Assembly (NCBI GenBank): GCA_003255025.1
Contig: QANY01008653.1
Span: 48,554 to 112,553, forward strand
Reading direction: 5' to 3'
Length of the DNA: 64,000 nucleotides
Origin: Datisca glomerata
Taxonomy: Eukaryota; Streptophyta; Magnoliopsida; Cucurbitales; Datiscaceae
Below, piece after piece: positions 21,627 to 35,000 of this stretch (positions are counted from its first letter, which is position 1; each line of letters opens with the position of its first letter). The translations under genes were made by a program, and so were the position numbers. The notes below the pieces were generated by a model. It was not told the DNA's origin and did no database searches. It saw only the letters and a list, made by a program, of their open reading frames with translations.

Positions 21627-22011
21627 CGCTTTAACTCGCTCTCTCATTTTCTCGCACTCTCTCTCTCCTCTCTCTCCTCTCTCTCCATCCCTCCCTCTCT
21701 CTTCTCTCTCCCTCTCTCTATCTTTCTAACTATCCATCTCTCACTCACTCTCTCTCACTAAATCTCTCTCACTCTCACGTTTTCTCGCTTGTTTTCTCTC
21801 TCTCTCCCACTCTCATTCTCCTAGCCTCTCTTTCTTTGTCTGTCTCTCTCTCTCTCTCACACACTCTCTCTCTCACTCCCACTTTTCTCTATCACTCCCA
21901 CTCCCTCTCACTCTCTCATTTTCTTACACACACACTCTCTCAATCTTTCTCTCTCAAGCTCTCTCTTTCTCACCCATACTCTCTCTGTCTCTCTCACTCT
22001 CACTCTCTCTA

Positions 22012-22061
<50 letters not shown>

Positions 22062-22480
22062 CCCCCTCTCTCTCACTCTCGCTTTAACTCACTCTCTCAT
22101 TTTCTCGCACACTCTCTCTCTCACACACACACTCTCTCTCTTCTCTATCTCCTCTCTCTCCATCCAACCCTCTCTCTTCTGTCCCCATCTCTCTCTATCT
22201 TTCTATCTATCCATCCCTCACTCCCTCTCTCTTCTGTCCCCATATCTCTCAATCCTTCTCTCTCTCTCAAGCTCTCTACCTCTCACTCTTACTCTCATTC
22301 TCTCTATCTCACACACACACCCACTCTCTCTCCCCCTCTCTCCCACTCTCGCTTTAACTCGCTCTCTCATTTTCTCGCACTCTCTCTCTCTCACTCACAC
22401 TCTCTCTCCTCTATCTCCTCTCTCTCCATCCCTCCCTCTCTCTTCTATCCCCCTCTCTCTCTATCTTTCTGTCTATCCAT
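21627..22480. repeat. Three short tandem blocks marked by 'cgctttaactc'
   Basis: The marker, followed by rctctctcattttctcgcac, occurs at 21627, 22080 and 22350 (spacings 453 and 270 bp). Each is preceded by a CA tract and followed by ctctctccatcc. Confidence 0.75.
22035..22059. repeat. (CA)n microsatellite
   Basis: CA tract of 25 bp, one of several in the CT arm; others of similar length are at 52070-52090, 54255-54279 and 57020-57042. Confidence 0.95.
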
Positions 22481-22963
22481 CCCTCACTCACTCTCTCTCA
22501 CTCTCTCTCGCTCTATCCCCCACTATCTCTCCCTCTCTTTATCTCTGTCTCTATCTCTCTCTGACTCTCCCTCACACACTTTCTCTTACTCACTTTCTCC
22601 CACTCACTATATCTCACTCTCTTTCTCTATCTCTCTCTCTCTCTCTATCTCTCTCACTCTCTCTCGCTCTCTCGTATTCTCACACACACTCTCTCTCCCA
22701 CTCTCGTTCTCTCACCCTCTCTTTCTTTGTATCTCTCTCTCTCTATGTCTCTCTCACTCTCTCTCTCCCTCCCATTTTCTCTCTCACACACCCACTCTCT
22801 CTCACTCTCTCATATTCTCACACACTCTCTCTCGTCTTCTCTCTCTCTCAATCTTTCTCTCTCCCAAGCTCTTTCTCTCACTCTCACTTTCTCTCTCTCT
22901 CTCTCTCTATCTCTCTAACGCTCTCTCTTTCTTTCACTCTCACTCTCTCTATCTCTCTCACTC

Positions 22964-22995
<32 letters not shown>

Positions 22996-24711
22996 ACTCG
23001 CTCCCTCATTTTGTCGCTCTCTCTCCTCTCTAAATCCTATGTCTCCCTCTCTCTCTCTCTCTTCGTCTCACCCGCTCTCTCATTTTCACACTCTCTCTCC
23101 TCTCTAAATCCTCTCTCTCCCTCTGTCCATCTCTCCCTCTCTCACTCCTCTCTCGCTCTCAATCACTCACTCTCGCTCACTCACACTCTCTCACTTTCTC
23201 TCGCTCTCTCTTCCCCACTCTCTCCCTCTCTCTATCGCTCTCTCTATCTCTCTCTCTCACTCACTCTCCCTAACCCACTCTCTCTCTCTCTCTCACTCAA
23301 TCACTCTCACATTCTCTTTGTCTCTTTCTTTCTCTCGTATCCTCACTCTCCCTATTTTTCTCTCCCTCTCTCTCTCATTGACGTTCTCTCTCCCAATCTA
23401 GTTCTCTCTCCCACTCTCGTTCTCTCTCCCTCTCTTTCTCTATCTCTCTCTCTCTTCCTCTTTCTCATTCCCTCTCTCTCACTCTGTCTTTTCACTCCTT
23501 GTCTCTCTATCATTCTCTCACTCTCTTCCTCTCTCTTTCTCTATCGCGCTCTCTCTCCCACTCTTGTTCTCTCACCCTCTCTTTCTCTCTCCCTCCCACT
23601 TTCTCTCCCACTGTCTCTCTCCCTCCAACTTTCTCTCCCACTGTCTCTCTCCCTCCCACTTTCTCTCTCTCACTCCCACTCTCTCTCACTCTCTCATTTT
23701 CTCACTCACTTTCTCTCTCTTATTCTGTCTCTATCTCTATCTCAATCATTTTCTCTCTCAAGCTCTCTCACTCTCACTCTCCCTCTCTCTTTCTCCCATT
23801 GTCTCTCTCTATCGGTCTCACACATAAACACGCACACACTCTCTCTCCCCCTCTCTCTCTTGCACACTCTCTCACTCTCGCTTTCACTCACTCTCTCATT
23901 TTCTGTCTCCTCTCACTCTCACTCTCTTCTCTCTCCCCTCTCCTCTCTCTCATTTTGTCATTCTCACTCTCTCTCCCCTCTCCTCTCTCTCGCTCTCTCA
24001 TTTTCTCACTCTATCTCTATTGTGTTATCTTTTTCTCTCTCTCAATCTTTCTCTATCCCAAGCTCTCTCTCTCACTCTCTCTCTTTTTCCCATTCTCACT
24101 CTCTCTATCTCTCACACACACACACACTCTCTCTCTCTTTCTTTCTCTCTCACTCCCTCTCTTTCTCTCTCCCTCTCTTTCTCTCTCATCGACGCTCTCT
24201 CTCCCAATCTAGTTCTCTCACCCACTCTCGTTCTCTCACCCTCTCTTTCTCTCTCTCTCTCACTCTCTTCCTCTATTTTCCTCTTTGACTCCCTCTTTCT
24301 CTCTCTCTTTTCCTCTTATTCTCTCTTTGGCTCTCTCTATCTCTCTCAATCTTTGCCTCTCTCAAACTCTCTCGCTCTCTCCCTCTCCCACTCTCTTTCT
24401 TTCACTCTCCTCTCTCTCTCATCGCCACTCTCACTATCACTCTAACTCACTCTCACTCTCTCTCGCTCTCTCATATTCTCACTCTCCCTCTTTCTCTCTC
24501 CCTCTCTTTCTCTCTCATTGACGCTCTCTCTCCCACTCTCATTCAATCACCCTTTCTCTCTCTCTCCCACTCTATTCCTCTCTTTTCCTCTCTGACTCCC
24601 TCTCTCTCTCTCCCTCTTATTCTCACTTTGGCTCTCTCTATCTCTCTCAATCTTTGTCTCTCTCAAACTCTCTCATTCTCTCCCTCTCAAACACTCTCTC
24701 ATTCTCACTCT

Positions 24712-24744
<33 letters not shown>

Positions 24745-24779
24745 GCTCTCTCATTTTCTCACTCCCTCTCTCCCTCTCT

Positions 24780-24803
24780 ATGTATCTATCTATCTATCTA
24801 TCT
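24780..24803. repeat. (TCTA)n tetranucleotide tract
   Basis: Tandem TATC/TCTA units. Similar tracts recur at about 41497, 42458, 44891, 46003 and 48945, mostly followed by cctcactcactctctctcgc, so they are positional landmarks of the higher-order units. Confidence 0.85.
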
Positions 24804-25539
24804 CTCACTTACTCTCTCTCACTCTCTCTTGCTCTCTCTCCCTCTCTCTCCCGCTCTGTCTCTCCCTCTCTCTCTCTCTCTCTCACTCACCCTCACTCAC
24901 TGTCTCTCACACTCACCCTCTCTCGCGCTCTCTCTCACACCCACTATCTCTCCCTCTCTCACACTCTCTCACTCTCACTCTCTCTCGCTCTCTCACTTAC
25001 TCTCTCTCACTTTCACATTTTCTCGTAATTTTTCTCACGCTCTCTCGCTCTCTCATTTTCTCTCTCTCTCTCATTCTGTCACTCTCACTTTCAATCGCTC
25101 TCTCTTTTTCTCATTCCCTCTCCTCTCTCTCCCTCTTTCCCTCTCTCTGTCCTATCTCCCTCACTCTATCCCTCTCTCTCTATCTATCTATCGTTCACTT
25201 ACTCTCTCTCACTCTCTATCCCTCTCTCCCACTCTCTCTCTCTCTCTCACTCTCTATCACTCACCCTCACTCACTCTCTCTCACGCCCACTTTTTCTCAC
25301 TCTCTCTCTCTTTGACTCTCTCTCTCTCACCCACTATCTCACTCACACTCTCTCTCATACTCTCTCACTCTCTTACTCTCACTTTTTTTCATCTCTCTCA
25401 CTCTCTCGCACTCTCCCTCACTCTCACTCTCACTCTCTCTCTCCCTCCCTCTCTCTCTCTCTCGCTCTCTCTCTCGCTCTCTCTCTTACTCTCTCTCTCT
25501 CTCTTCCTCTCTCTCTCTCACTAACTCTCTCTCTCTCTT

Positions 25540-25570
25540 TGTCACAGACTGACACTCTCTATCTGTGACA
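25540..25570. repeat. Short perfect inverted repeat
   Basis: Arms TGTCACAGA (25540-25548) and TCTGTGACA (25562-25570) flank a 13-base loop. The word 'ctgtgac' is otherwise rare in this part of the CT arm. Confidence 0.8.
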
Positions 25571-26027
25571 GACACTCTCTGTCTCTCTCACGCTCTCTCA
25601 CTCTCACTCTATTTCCTTCTCTCATTTTCGCAATCACTCTCTCACTCCCACCCTCTCTCTCTCTCTCTCATTCACTCTCCCTTTCTCATTATGGTTCTCT
25701 CTCCCTCTCTCTCTCACACTCTCTCTAACACACACACTCTCTCTCTATCTCACTCTAATTCTCACTCTTTTTCGCTCTCCCGATTTCTCACAGTCTCTCT
25801 CCCTCTCTCTCGTTCTCTGTTTCTCTATCTCTTTATCTATCTATCTCTCTCTCACTCTCTCACTCTCACTCTCTCTCACTGTTACTCTCTCTCTCTCTCT
25901 CTCCCTCTCTCTCTCTCATTCTCTGTTTCTCTTTCTATATTTCTCTCTCTATGTCTCTCTCTCTCCCACTCTCACTCTCACTTTCACTGTCACTTTATAT
26001 CTCTCTCCCACTCTTACTCTCTCTCTC

Positions 26028-26045
26028 ATTGTCACTGTCACTTTG

Positions 26046-26092
<47 letters not shown>

Positions 26093-29000
26093 GTACCTTT
26101 CTCTCTTTCGTTCTCTCTTTATCGCTCTCTCATATTCTCACTCCCCCTCTCTCTGTCATTCGCTTTCTATCTCCTACTCTTGTTCTCTTTATTACTCTCA
26201 TTCTCTCACCCTCTCTCTCTCAATCACTATCTCACTCACACACACACTCTCTCTCACTTCCACTCCCTCTCTCAATCCCACTCTTATTCCCTCACCCTCT
26301 CTCTCTCAATCTTTATCTCTCTCAATCTCTCTCATTCCCAATCTCTCTCTCTCCCTCACTCCCACTCTCTCTCACTCTCACATTTCCTCACTCTCTCCCT
26401 CTCCCCCTCCCTCTCTCCCATTCTCTCTCTCTCTCGCCTAATCTAGTTCTCTTCCCCACTCTCGTTCTCTCACGCTCTCTCTCAATCACGCTCTCTCTCT
26501 CTCTCTCTCTATCACTCTCTCTCACTCTCACACTCTATCTCTCTCCCTTACTCTCTCTATCTCTCTCTATCATTCTCTCTCACACTCCCACTCTCTTTCC
26601 CACTCTCTCTCCATCTTGTTCTCTCTTTTTTTCTTTATCTCTCTCAATCTTTCTCTCTCTCAAACTCTCTCTCCCTCTCACACTCTCTTTCCCCCTCTCA
26701 CTCCCTCTATATATATATCTCTCTCTATCACACTCTGTCGCTTTCTCTCTTTAACTCTTTCTCACTCTCTCACTCTCACTCTCACTCTCCCTCTCATTTT
26801 CTCGCTCTCTCTCTCTCTCGCGCTCTCTCTTACTCTCTCTTATTGAATCTCTCTCACTCTTACATTTTCTCGCTTGTTTTCTTGCACTCTCTTTCTCTCT
26901 CCCTCCCTCTCACTCTCTCTCACTCTCTCTCACTCCCTCACTCTCTCTCTCTCTCACTCTCTCTCACTCCCTCACTCTCTCTCTTACGCTCACTCTCTCT
27001 CCCTTTCTCTCACACACACACACTCTCTCTCCCTCTCTTTCTCTTTCTCTTTCTCTCTCTCTTAGTCTGGCTTTAACTTGCTCTCTCATTTCTCGCTCTC
27101 TCCCTCTCTCAATCTCACTCTCTCTCCTCTCTCCCTCTCTATCGATCTTTCTATCTATCTATCCCTCACTCACTCTCTCTCACTCTCTTACTCTCTCTCT
27201 CACTCACTCTCTCTCACTCTCTCTGTCTCTTTCTCTCTCTATCTCTCTCACCGACACTCTATCTCTTTCTCTCTCTATCTCTTTCTCTCTTTATCTCTTT
27301 CTCTCTCTATCTCTCTCACCGACACTCTGTCTCACACTCTCTCTCTCACTCTCTCACACTCTCACTCTCTCTCTCTCTCTCATATTCTCACTCTCTCACT
27401 CACTCTCTCTCTCTCACTCTCTCTCTCTCCTACTCTCTCTCTCTCACTCTCTCTTTTTCTCTCACTCTCACTCTCTCTCTATCTCTCTCACACTTTCTCT
27501 CTTTCTCTCTTTCTCTCTCTCACACTCTCACTCGCTCACTCATTTTCTCGCTCTCTCTCTCTCCTCTCTCAATCCTCTCTCTCCCTCTCTCTCCCTCTCT
27601 CACACTTTCTCTAACACACACACTCTCTCTATCTCGCTCTAATTCCAACTCTTTTTCTCCTCTCTCAATACTCTCTCTCTCATTGTCACTGTCACTTTGT
27701 ATCTCTCGCTCTCTCTCTCTCTCTCTTTCTCAGTCCCTCACTCTCTTTCGCTCTCTCTCACTCTCACTCTTTATCGCTCTCTCATATTCTCACTCCCCCT
27801 CTCTCTATCATTCTCTCTCTATCACCCACTCTTGTTCTATTTCTTACTCTCACCTTCTCTCTCTCAATCTCTATCTCTCTCACTCTCTCTCTCACTTCCA
27901 CTCTCTCTCTCAATCCCACTCTTATTCCCTCACCCTCTCTCTCTCTCTCTCAATCTCTATTTCACTCAGTCTCTCTCATTCCCACACACACACACACACT
28001 CTCTCTCTCTCTCACTCCCACTCTCTCTCACTCTCACATTTTCTCACTCTCTCCCACTCCCTCTCCCTCTCACTCTCTCCAATTCTCTCTCTCTCTCCCA
28101 ATCTACTTCTCTTCCCCACTCTCATTCTCTCATCCTCACTTTCCCTATCTCACCCTCTCTATCCCTCTCTCACTCTCTCTCTCACTCCTCTCGCTCTCTA
28201 ATTTTCTCACTCTCTCCCCGTCCCTTTCCCTCTCTCTCTTGTTCTGTCTTTCTCTCTCTCATTCTCTCTCTCCTCTTCTTTCTCCATCACTCACGCTCTC
28301 TCTCTCTCACTCTCCCTCATTCTCTCTCACTCACGCTCTCTCTATCTCTCTCTCTCACACTCTAACTCTCCCACTCTCTCTCGCTCTCTCATATTCTCGT
28401 ACTCTCTCTCTCTCTCCCCCACTCTCGTTCTCTCACCCTCTCCTTCTCTGTCTTTCTCTCTATGTCTCTCTCACTCTCTGTCTCACTCCCACTTTCTCTC
28501 TTTCACTCCCACTTTCTCCCACTCTCAAATTTTCTCACTCTCTCTTTTGTTCTCTCTCCTTCTCTCTCTCACAATCTTTCTCTCTCCCAATCTCTCTCTC
28601 ACTCTCACTCGCTCTCTCATTTTCTCCCTCTCTCTCTCCTCTCTCTCTCCTCTCTCCCTCTCTCTCTATCTATCTATCCGTTACTCACACTCTGTCACTC
28701 TCTTTCACACATTCTCCCCCACTCTCTCTCACTCTATCTGTCTCTCTCTATCTCTGTCTCTCTCACTCACTCACTCTTTCTCACACTCTCTTTGTCTCTT
28801 ACTTTCTCTCTCTCCCTCACTCTCCCTCACTCACTCTCTCTCTCACTCTCTTTGTCTCTTTCTTTCTCTCTCTCTCATCAACTCTCTCTCTCACTCTCTC
28901 TCGTATCCTCACACTACTTATTTTTCTCTCCCTCTCTTTTTCTCTCATTGACGTTCCCTCTCCCAATCTAGTTCTCGCTCCCACTCTTTTTATCTTACCC

Positions 29001-32000
29001 ACTCTTTCTCTATCTCTCACTCTCCCCCTCTCTCTGTCATTCTCTTTCTATCTCCTACTCTGGTTCTCTTTATTACTCTCATTCTCTCACCCTCTCTCTC
29101 TCAATCACTATCTCTCTCACACTCTCTCTCTCTCTCACTTCCACTCCCTCTCTCAATCCCATTCTTATTCCCTCACCCTCTCTCTCTCAATCTTTATCTC
29201 TCTTAGTCTCTCTCATTCCCAATCTCTCTCTCTCCCTCACTCCCACTCTCTCTCGCTCTCACATTTTCTCACTCTCTCCCTCTCCCCCTCCCTCTCTCCC
29301 ATTCTCTCTCTCTCCTAATCTAGTTCTCTTCCCCACTCTCATTCTCTCACGCTCTCTCTCTCTCTCTCACTCTCCCTCATTCTCTCTCACACTCTCTCTC
29401 AATCACGCTCTCTCTATCTCTCTCTCCCTCTTTCTCTCTCTCACTCTCACACTCTATCTCTCTCTCTTTCTCTATCTCTCTCTCTATCATTCTCTCTCAC
29501 ACTCCCACTCTCTTTCCCACTCTCTCTCCATCTTGTTCTCTCTTTTTTTCTTTATCTTTCTCAATCTTTATCTCTCTCATTTCTCGCTCTCTCCCTCTAC
29601 TCTCTCTCACTCTCTTACTCTCTCTCTCACTCACTCTCTCTCACTCTCTCTGTCTCTTTCTCTCTCTATCTCTCTCACCGACACTCTATCTCTTTCTCTC
29701 TCTATCTCTCTCACCGACACTCTCTCACTCTCTTTCTCTCACTCTCTCTCACTCTCACTCTCTCTCTCTCTCACATATTCTCACTCTCTCACTCACACTC
29801 TCTCTCTCACTCACTCACTCTCTCTCTCACTCTCTCCTACTCTCATTCTCTCACCCTCTCTTTCTCTGTCTCTCTCTCTATGTCTCTCACTCTCTCTCAC
29901 TCCCACTCTCTCTCTCACTCCAACTCTCTCTCACTCTCTCATTTTCTCACACACACTCTCTCATTTTCTCTCTCCCTCCTCTCTCTCAATCTTTCTCTCT
30001 CCCAAGCTCTCTCTCTCACTCTCACTCTCTCTCTTTCTCTCACTCTCAGTCTCTCTTTCTCTCTCTCACACTCTCACTCGCTCACTCATTTTCTCGCTCT
30101 CTCTCTCTCCTCTCTCAATCCTCTCTCTCCCTCTCTCTCCCTCTCTCTCCCTCTCTCTCACACTCTCTCTAACACACACTCTCTCTATCTCGCTCTAATT
30201 CCAACTCTTTTTCACCTCTCTCAATACACTCTCTCTCATTGTCACTGTCACTTACTATCTATCGCTCTCTCTCTCTCTCTTTCTCAGTCCCTCACTCTCT
30301 TTCGCTCTCTTTCACTCTCACCCTTTATCGCTCTCTCATATTCTCACTCCCCCTCTCTCTCTATCATTCTCTCTCTATCACCCACTCTTATTCTCTTTCT
30401 TACTCTCACCTTCTCTCTCTCAATCTCTATCTCTCGCTCACTCTCCCAAGCTCTCTCTCACTCTCACTCTCTCTTTTTCTCTCACTCTCACTCTCTCTCT
30501 ATCTCTCTAACCCTCTCTCTCTTTCTCTCTCTCACACACTCTCTCTATCTCTCTCACACTCTCTCTCTTTCTCTCTCTCACACTCTCACTCGCTCACTCA
30601 TTTTCTCTCGCTCTCTCTCTCCTCTCTCAATCCTCTCTCTCCCTCTCTCTCCCTCTCTCTCCCTCTCTCTCACACTCTCTCTAACACACACTCTCTCTCT
30701 ATCTCGCTCTAATTCCAACTCTTTTTCTCCTCTCTCAATACTCTCTCTCTCATTGTCACTGTCACTTTGTATCTCTCTCTTTCTCTTTCTCAGTCCCTCA
30801 CTCTCTTTCGCTCTCTCTCACTCTCACTCTTTATCGCTCTCTCATATTCTCACTCCCCCTCTCTCTCTATCATTCTCTCTATATCACCCACTCTTGTTCT
30901 CTTTCTTACTCTCACCCTCTCTCTCTCAATCTCTATCTCTCTCACTCTCTCTCTCACTTCCACTCTCTCTCTCAATCCCACTCTTATTCCCTCACCCTCT
31001 CTCTCTCTCTCAATCTCTATCTCACTCAGTCTCTCTCATTCCCACACACTCTCTCTCTCTGTCTAACTCCCAGTCTCTCTCTCTCACATTTTCTCACTCT
31101 CTCCCACTCTCTCTCCTCTCTCAATCCTCTCTCTCCCTCTCTCTCCCTCTCTCACACTTTCTCTAACACACACACTCTCTCTATCTCGCTCTAATTCCAA
31201 CTCTTTTTCTCCTCTCTCAATACTCTCTCTCTCATTGTCACTGTCACTTTGTATCTCTCGCTCTCTCTCTCTCTCTTTCTCAGTCCCTCACTCTCTTTCG
31301 CTCTCTCTCACTCTCACTCTTTACCGCTCTCTCATATTCTCACTCCACCTCTCTCTCTATCATTCTCTCTCTATCACCCACTCTTGTTCTCTTTCTTACT
31401 CTCATCTTCTCTCTCTCAATCTCTATCTCTCTCACTCTCTCTCTCACTTCCACTCTCTCTCTCAATCCCACTCTTATTCCCTCACCCTCTCTCACTCTCT
31501 CTCTCAATCTCTATTTCACTCAGTCTCTCTCATTCCCACACACACACTCTCCTCTCTCTCTCTCTCGCTCCCACTCTCTCTCACTCTCACATTTTCTCAC
31601 TCTCTCCCACTCCCTCTCCCTCTCCCTCTCTCCAATTCTCTCTCTCTCTCCCAATCTAGTTCTCTTCCCCACTCTCATTCTCTCACCCTCACTTTCCCTA
31701 TCTCACCCTCTCTATCCCACTCTCACTCTCTCTCTCACTCCTCTCGCTCTCTCATTTTCTCACTCTCTCCCCGTCCCTTTCCCTCTCTCTCTTGTTCTGT
31801 CTTTCTCTCTCTATCTTTCTCTCTCTCATTCTCTCTCTCCTCTTCTTTCTCCATCACTCACGCTCTCTCTCTCTCTCTCACTCTCCCTCATTCTCTCTCA
31901 CACTCTCTCTCACTCACGCTCTCTCTCTCTCTCTCTCACACTCTAACTCTCCCACTCTCTCTCGCTCTCTCGTATTCTCGTACTCTCTCTCTCTCTCCCC

Positions 32001-35000
32001 CACTCTCGTCCTCTCACCCTCTCCTTCTCTGTCATTCTCTCTATGTCTCTCTCACTCTCTGTCTCACACCCACTTTCTCTCTCTCACTCCCACTTTCTCC
32101 CACTCTCAAATTTTCTCACACTCTCTCTTTTGTTCTCTCTCCTTCTCTCTCTCAATCTTTCTCTCTCTCAATCTTTCTCTCTCCCAAGCTCTCTCTCTCT
32201 TTCTCTCACTCTCACTCGCTCTCTCATTTTCTCTCTCTCTCTCTCCTCTCTCTTTCCTCTCTCTCTCCTCTCTCCCTCTCTCTATATATATCTATCCGTT
32301 ACTCACTCTCTCTCACTCTCTTTCACACACTCTCCCCCACTCTCTCTCCCTCTCTCTGTCTCTCTCTATCTCTGTCTCTCTCACTCACTCACTCTTTCTC
32401 ACACTCTCTTTGTCTCTTACTTTTTCTCTCTCTCTCTCACTCTCCCTCACTCACTCTCTCTCCCTTACTCTCTTTGTCTCTTTCTTTCTCTCTCTCTCAC
32501 TCTCTCTCGTATCCTCACTCTACTTATTTTTCTATCCCTCTCTTTTTCTCTCATTGACGTTCCCTCTCCCAATCTAGTTCTCGCTCCCACTCTTTTTATC
32601 TTACCCTCTCTTTCTCTATCTCTCACTCTCCTCCTCTCTCTGTCATTCTCTTTCTATCTCCTACTCTTGTTCTCTTTATTACTCTCATTCTCTCACCCTC
32701 TCTCTCAATCACTATCTCTCTCACACTCTCTCTCTCTCTCAGTTCCACTCCCTCTCTCAATCCCACTCTTATTCCCTCACCCTCTCTCTCTCAATCTTTA
32801 TCTCTCTCAGTCTCTTTCATTCCCAATCTCTCTCTCCCTCACTCCCACTCTCTCTCGTTCTCACATTGTCTCACTCTCTCCCTCTCCCCCTCCCTATCTC
32901 CCATTCTCTCTCTCTCTCCTAATCTAGTTCTCTTCCCCACTCTCATTCCCTCACGCTCTCTCTCTCTCACTCTCCCTCATTCTCTCTCACACTCTCTCTC
33001 AATCACGCTCTCTCTATCTCTCTCTCTATCACTCTCTCTCACTCTCACACTCTATCTCTCTCTCTTACTCTCTCTATCTCTCTCTCTATCATTCTCTCTC
33101 ACAATCCCACTCTCTTTCCCACTCTCTCTCCATCTTGTTCTCTCTTTTTTTCTTTATCACTCTCAATCTTTCTCTCTCTCTCAAACTCTCTCTCCCTCTT
33201 ACACTCTCTTTCCCCCTCTCACTCCCTCTATATCTCTCTCTCTCACACACTCTGTCTCTTTCTCTCTTTAACTCTTTCTCATTCTTTCACTCTCACTCTC
33301 ACTCGCCCTCTCATTTTCTCGCTCTCTCTCTCTCTCTCGCTCACTCTCTCTCTTACTCTCTCTTATTGAATCTCTCTCACTCTTACATTTTCTCGCTTGT
33401 TTTCTTGCACTCTCTTTCTCTCTCCATCCCTCTCACTCTCTCTCACTCTCTCTCACTCCCTCACTCTCTCTCTTACTCTCACTCTCTCTATCCCTTTCTC
33501 TCACACACACACTCTCTCCCTCTCTTTCTCTTTCTCTCTCTCTTATTCTGGCTTTGACTCGCTCTCTCATTTCTCGCTCTCTCCCTCTCTATCGATCTTT
33601 CTATCTATCTATCCCTCACTCACTCTCACTCTCTCTCACTCACTCACTCTCACTCTCCCTCACCCTCTCTCTCTCTCTCAATCTCTATCTCACTCAGTCT
33701 CTCTCATTCCCACACACACACTCTCTCTCTCTCTCTCACTCCCACTCTCTCTCACTCTCACATTTTCTCACTCTCTCCCACTCCCTCTCCCTCTCCCTCT
33801 CTCCAATTCTCTCTCTCTCTCCCAATCTAGTTCTCTTCCCCACTCTCATTCTCTCACCCTCACTTTCCCTATCTCACCCTCCCTATACCACTCTCACTCT
33901 CTCTCTCACTCCTCTCGCTCTCTCATTTTCTCACTCTCTCCCCGTCCCTTTCCCTCTCTCTCTTGTTCTGTCTTTCTCTCTCTATCTTTCTCTCTCTCAT
34001 TCCCTCTCTCTCTCCTCTTCTTTCTCCATCACTCACGCTCTCACTCTCTCTCTCTCACTCTCCCTCATTCTCGCTCACACTCTCTCTCAGTCACGCTCTC
34101 TCTATCTCTCTCTCTCGCACACACTAACTCTCTCACTCTCTCTCGCTCTCTCGTATTCTCGTACTCTCTCTCTCCCCCACTCTCGTTCTCTCACCCTCTC
34201 CTTCTCTGTCTTTCTCTCTATCTCTCTCTCACTCTCTGTCTCACTCCCACTTTCTCTCTCTCACTCCCACTTTCTCCCACTCTCAAATTTTCTAACTCTC
34301 TCTCTTTGTTCTCTCTCCTTCTCTCTCTCAATCTTTCTCTCTCCCAAGCTCTCTCTCTTTCTCTCACTCTCACTCTCACTCGCTCTCTCTATCTCTCTCT
34401 CTATCATTCTCTCTCACAATCCCACTCTCTTTCCCACTCTCTCTCCATCTTGTTCTCTCTCTTTTTCTTTATCACTCTCAATCTTTCTCTCTCTCAAACT
34501 CTCTCTCCCTCTCACACTCTCTTTCCCCTTCTCACTCCCTCTATATCTCTCTCTCTCACACACTCTGTCTCTTTCTCTCTTTAACTCTTTCTCATTCTCT
34601 CACTCTCACTCTAACTCGCCCTCTCATTTTCTCGCTCTCTCTCTCTCTCGCTCGCTCTCTCTCTTACTCTCACTTATTGAATCTCTCTCACTCTTACATT
34701 TTCTCGCTTGTTTTCTTGCACTCTCTTTCTCTCTCCATCCCTCTCACTCTCTCTCACTCTCTCTCACTCCCTCACTCTCTCTCTTACTCTCACTCTCTCT
34801 ATCCCTTTCTCGCACACACACACTCTCTCCCTCTCTTTCTCTTTCTCTTTCTCTCTCTCTTACTCTGGCTTTGACTCGCTATCTCATTTCTCGCTCTCTC
34901 CCTCTCTCAATCTCACTCTCTCTCCTCTCTCCCTCTCTATCGATCTTTCTATCTATCTATCCCTCACTCACTCACACTCACTCTCTCTCACTCTCTCTCT

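Noticed and set aside
26028..31760. Regularly recurring words suggesting a CRISPR-like array
   Set aside because: The repeats are far apart, imperfect and embedded in low-complexity DNA, there are no cas genes, and the rest of the window is plant.
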